A stretch of DNA of 34,414 nt from Burkholderiaceae bacterium (GTDB lineage: Bacteria > Pseudomonadota > Gammaproteobacteria > Burkholderiales > Burkholderiaceae_D), in the NCBI GenBank assembly GCA_019232795.1, contig JAFANH010000059.1, positions 1 to 34,414 of the forward strand. Direction: 5' to 3'. Positions within the stretch are counted from its first letter, which is position 1; each line of letters starts with the position of its first letter. Both the position numbers and the translations under genes were made by a program. The notes below the pieces were generated by a model. That model worked only from the letters and a program-made list of their open reading frames with translations, had not been told where the DNA came from and ran no database searches. Shown here piece after piece: positions 34,204-34,414 of this stretch.

Positions 34204-34414
34204 CTACTGAGCGACTTCGTCGAGCGCAGCGGATAAATGGGCAACATCGGCCCATTGATGAATTTGCATCGCACCATTTTTCCAGCTCAAGCGATTGATG
34301 CCGGCGTTCGGGATGTCGAAATCTCGCTTTTGCGCCAGATCGAGACCGCGTGCCGCGCGATTGATGCAATCGAGCACGCCGCCATGGGTAACCACGGCAA
34401 TGCGGCGCAACCCT
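34204..34414 (-). CDS. Histidine phosphatase (phosphoglycerate mutase-like) family, C-terminal fragment
   Basis: About 70 residues of the C-terminal end of a protein whose 5' part lies beyond the window. LRRIAVVTHGGVLDCINRAA contains the VTHGG motif, in which the His is the second catalytic His of the histidine phosphatase (PhoE/GpmB) superfamily. The segment ends IPNAGINRLSWKNGAMQIHQ and WADVAHLSAALDEVAQ, matching the usual closing strands. The RHGxT N-terminal motif is outside the window, so the substrate (phosphoglycerate, alpha-ribazole phosphate or other) cannot be told. It is upstream of dusB on the same strand. Confidence 0.85.
   Translation of the reverse strand, partial: GLRRIAVVTHGGVLDCINRAARGLDLAQKRDFDIPNAGINRLSWKNGAMQIHQWADVAHLSAALDEVAQ

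Overview
The window looks like chromosomal housekeeping DNA from a betaproteobacterium, most likely Oxalobacteraceae or a near relative. This rests on gene order and protein content: xseB-ispA-dxs divergent from a Rieske oxygenase, a DUF2782-like gene next to thrB and a BPSS1780-type membrane protein, and dusB-fis-purH-ruvCAB on one strand. It also rests on high coding GC and REP-like intergenic repeats. No species is claimed. I saw no tRNA, rRNA, CRISPR array, transposase or prophage gene.

Layout. 1-2859 (minus): isoprenoid genes xseB-ispA-dxs, with dxs running off the left edge. 3176-6273 (plus): a Rieske oxygenase, an EamA permease and a mercaptopyruvate sulfurtransferase. 6323-8372 (minus): a ZIP metal transporter, an outer-membrane barrel protein and an FKBP lipoprotein. 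8747-12623 (minus): a Tat-exported dienelactone hydrolase-family protein and polA. 12624-15747 (plus): a LOG-family hydrolase whose start codon abuts that of polA, a DUF2782-like protein, thrB and a membrane protein. 15770-18363 (minus): a small unknown gene and uvrD behind a consensus LexA box. 18509-23250 (minus): a TPP riboswitch followed by thiC-thiS-thiG-thiD-thiE. 23376-26856 (plus): valS, carrying an apparent 2-nt deletion just after its HMGH motif, and a DUF2147-like secreted protein. 26913-34414 (minus): a FAH-type hydratase, then in transcription order dusB, fis, purH, ruvC, ruvA, ruvB and a small membrane-anchored protein. The 3' end of a histidine phosphatase gene lies at the right edge.

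The genes fall into recognisable modules: MEP/isoprenoid precursors (dxs, ispA), thiamine biosynthesis under TPP control (DXS itself uses thiamine diphosphate), DNA repair and recombination (polA, uvrD, ruvCAB, xseB), and translation and nucleotide metabolism (valS, dusB, purH).

No wholly new multi-gene system is evident. The most interesting signals are the valS frameshift, the SOS-box/small-gene/uvrD unit, a ZIP gene that seems to need an ATT start codon, a long structured element between dusB and fis, and several families of intergenic inverted repeats, two copies of which lie inside predicted operons.
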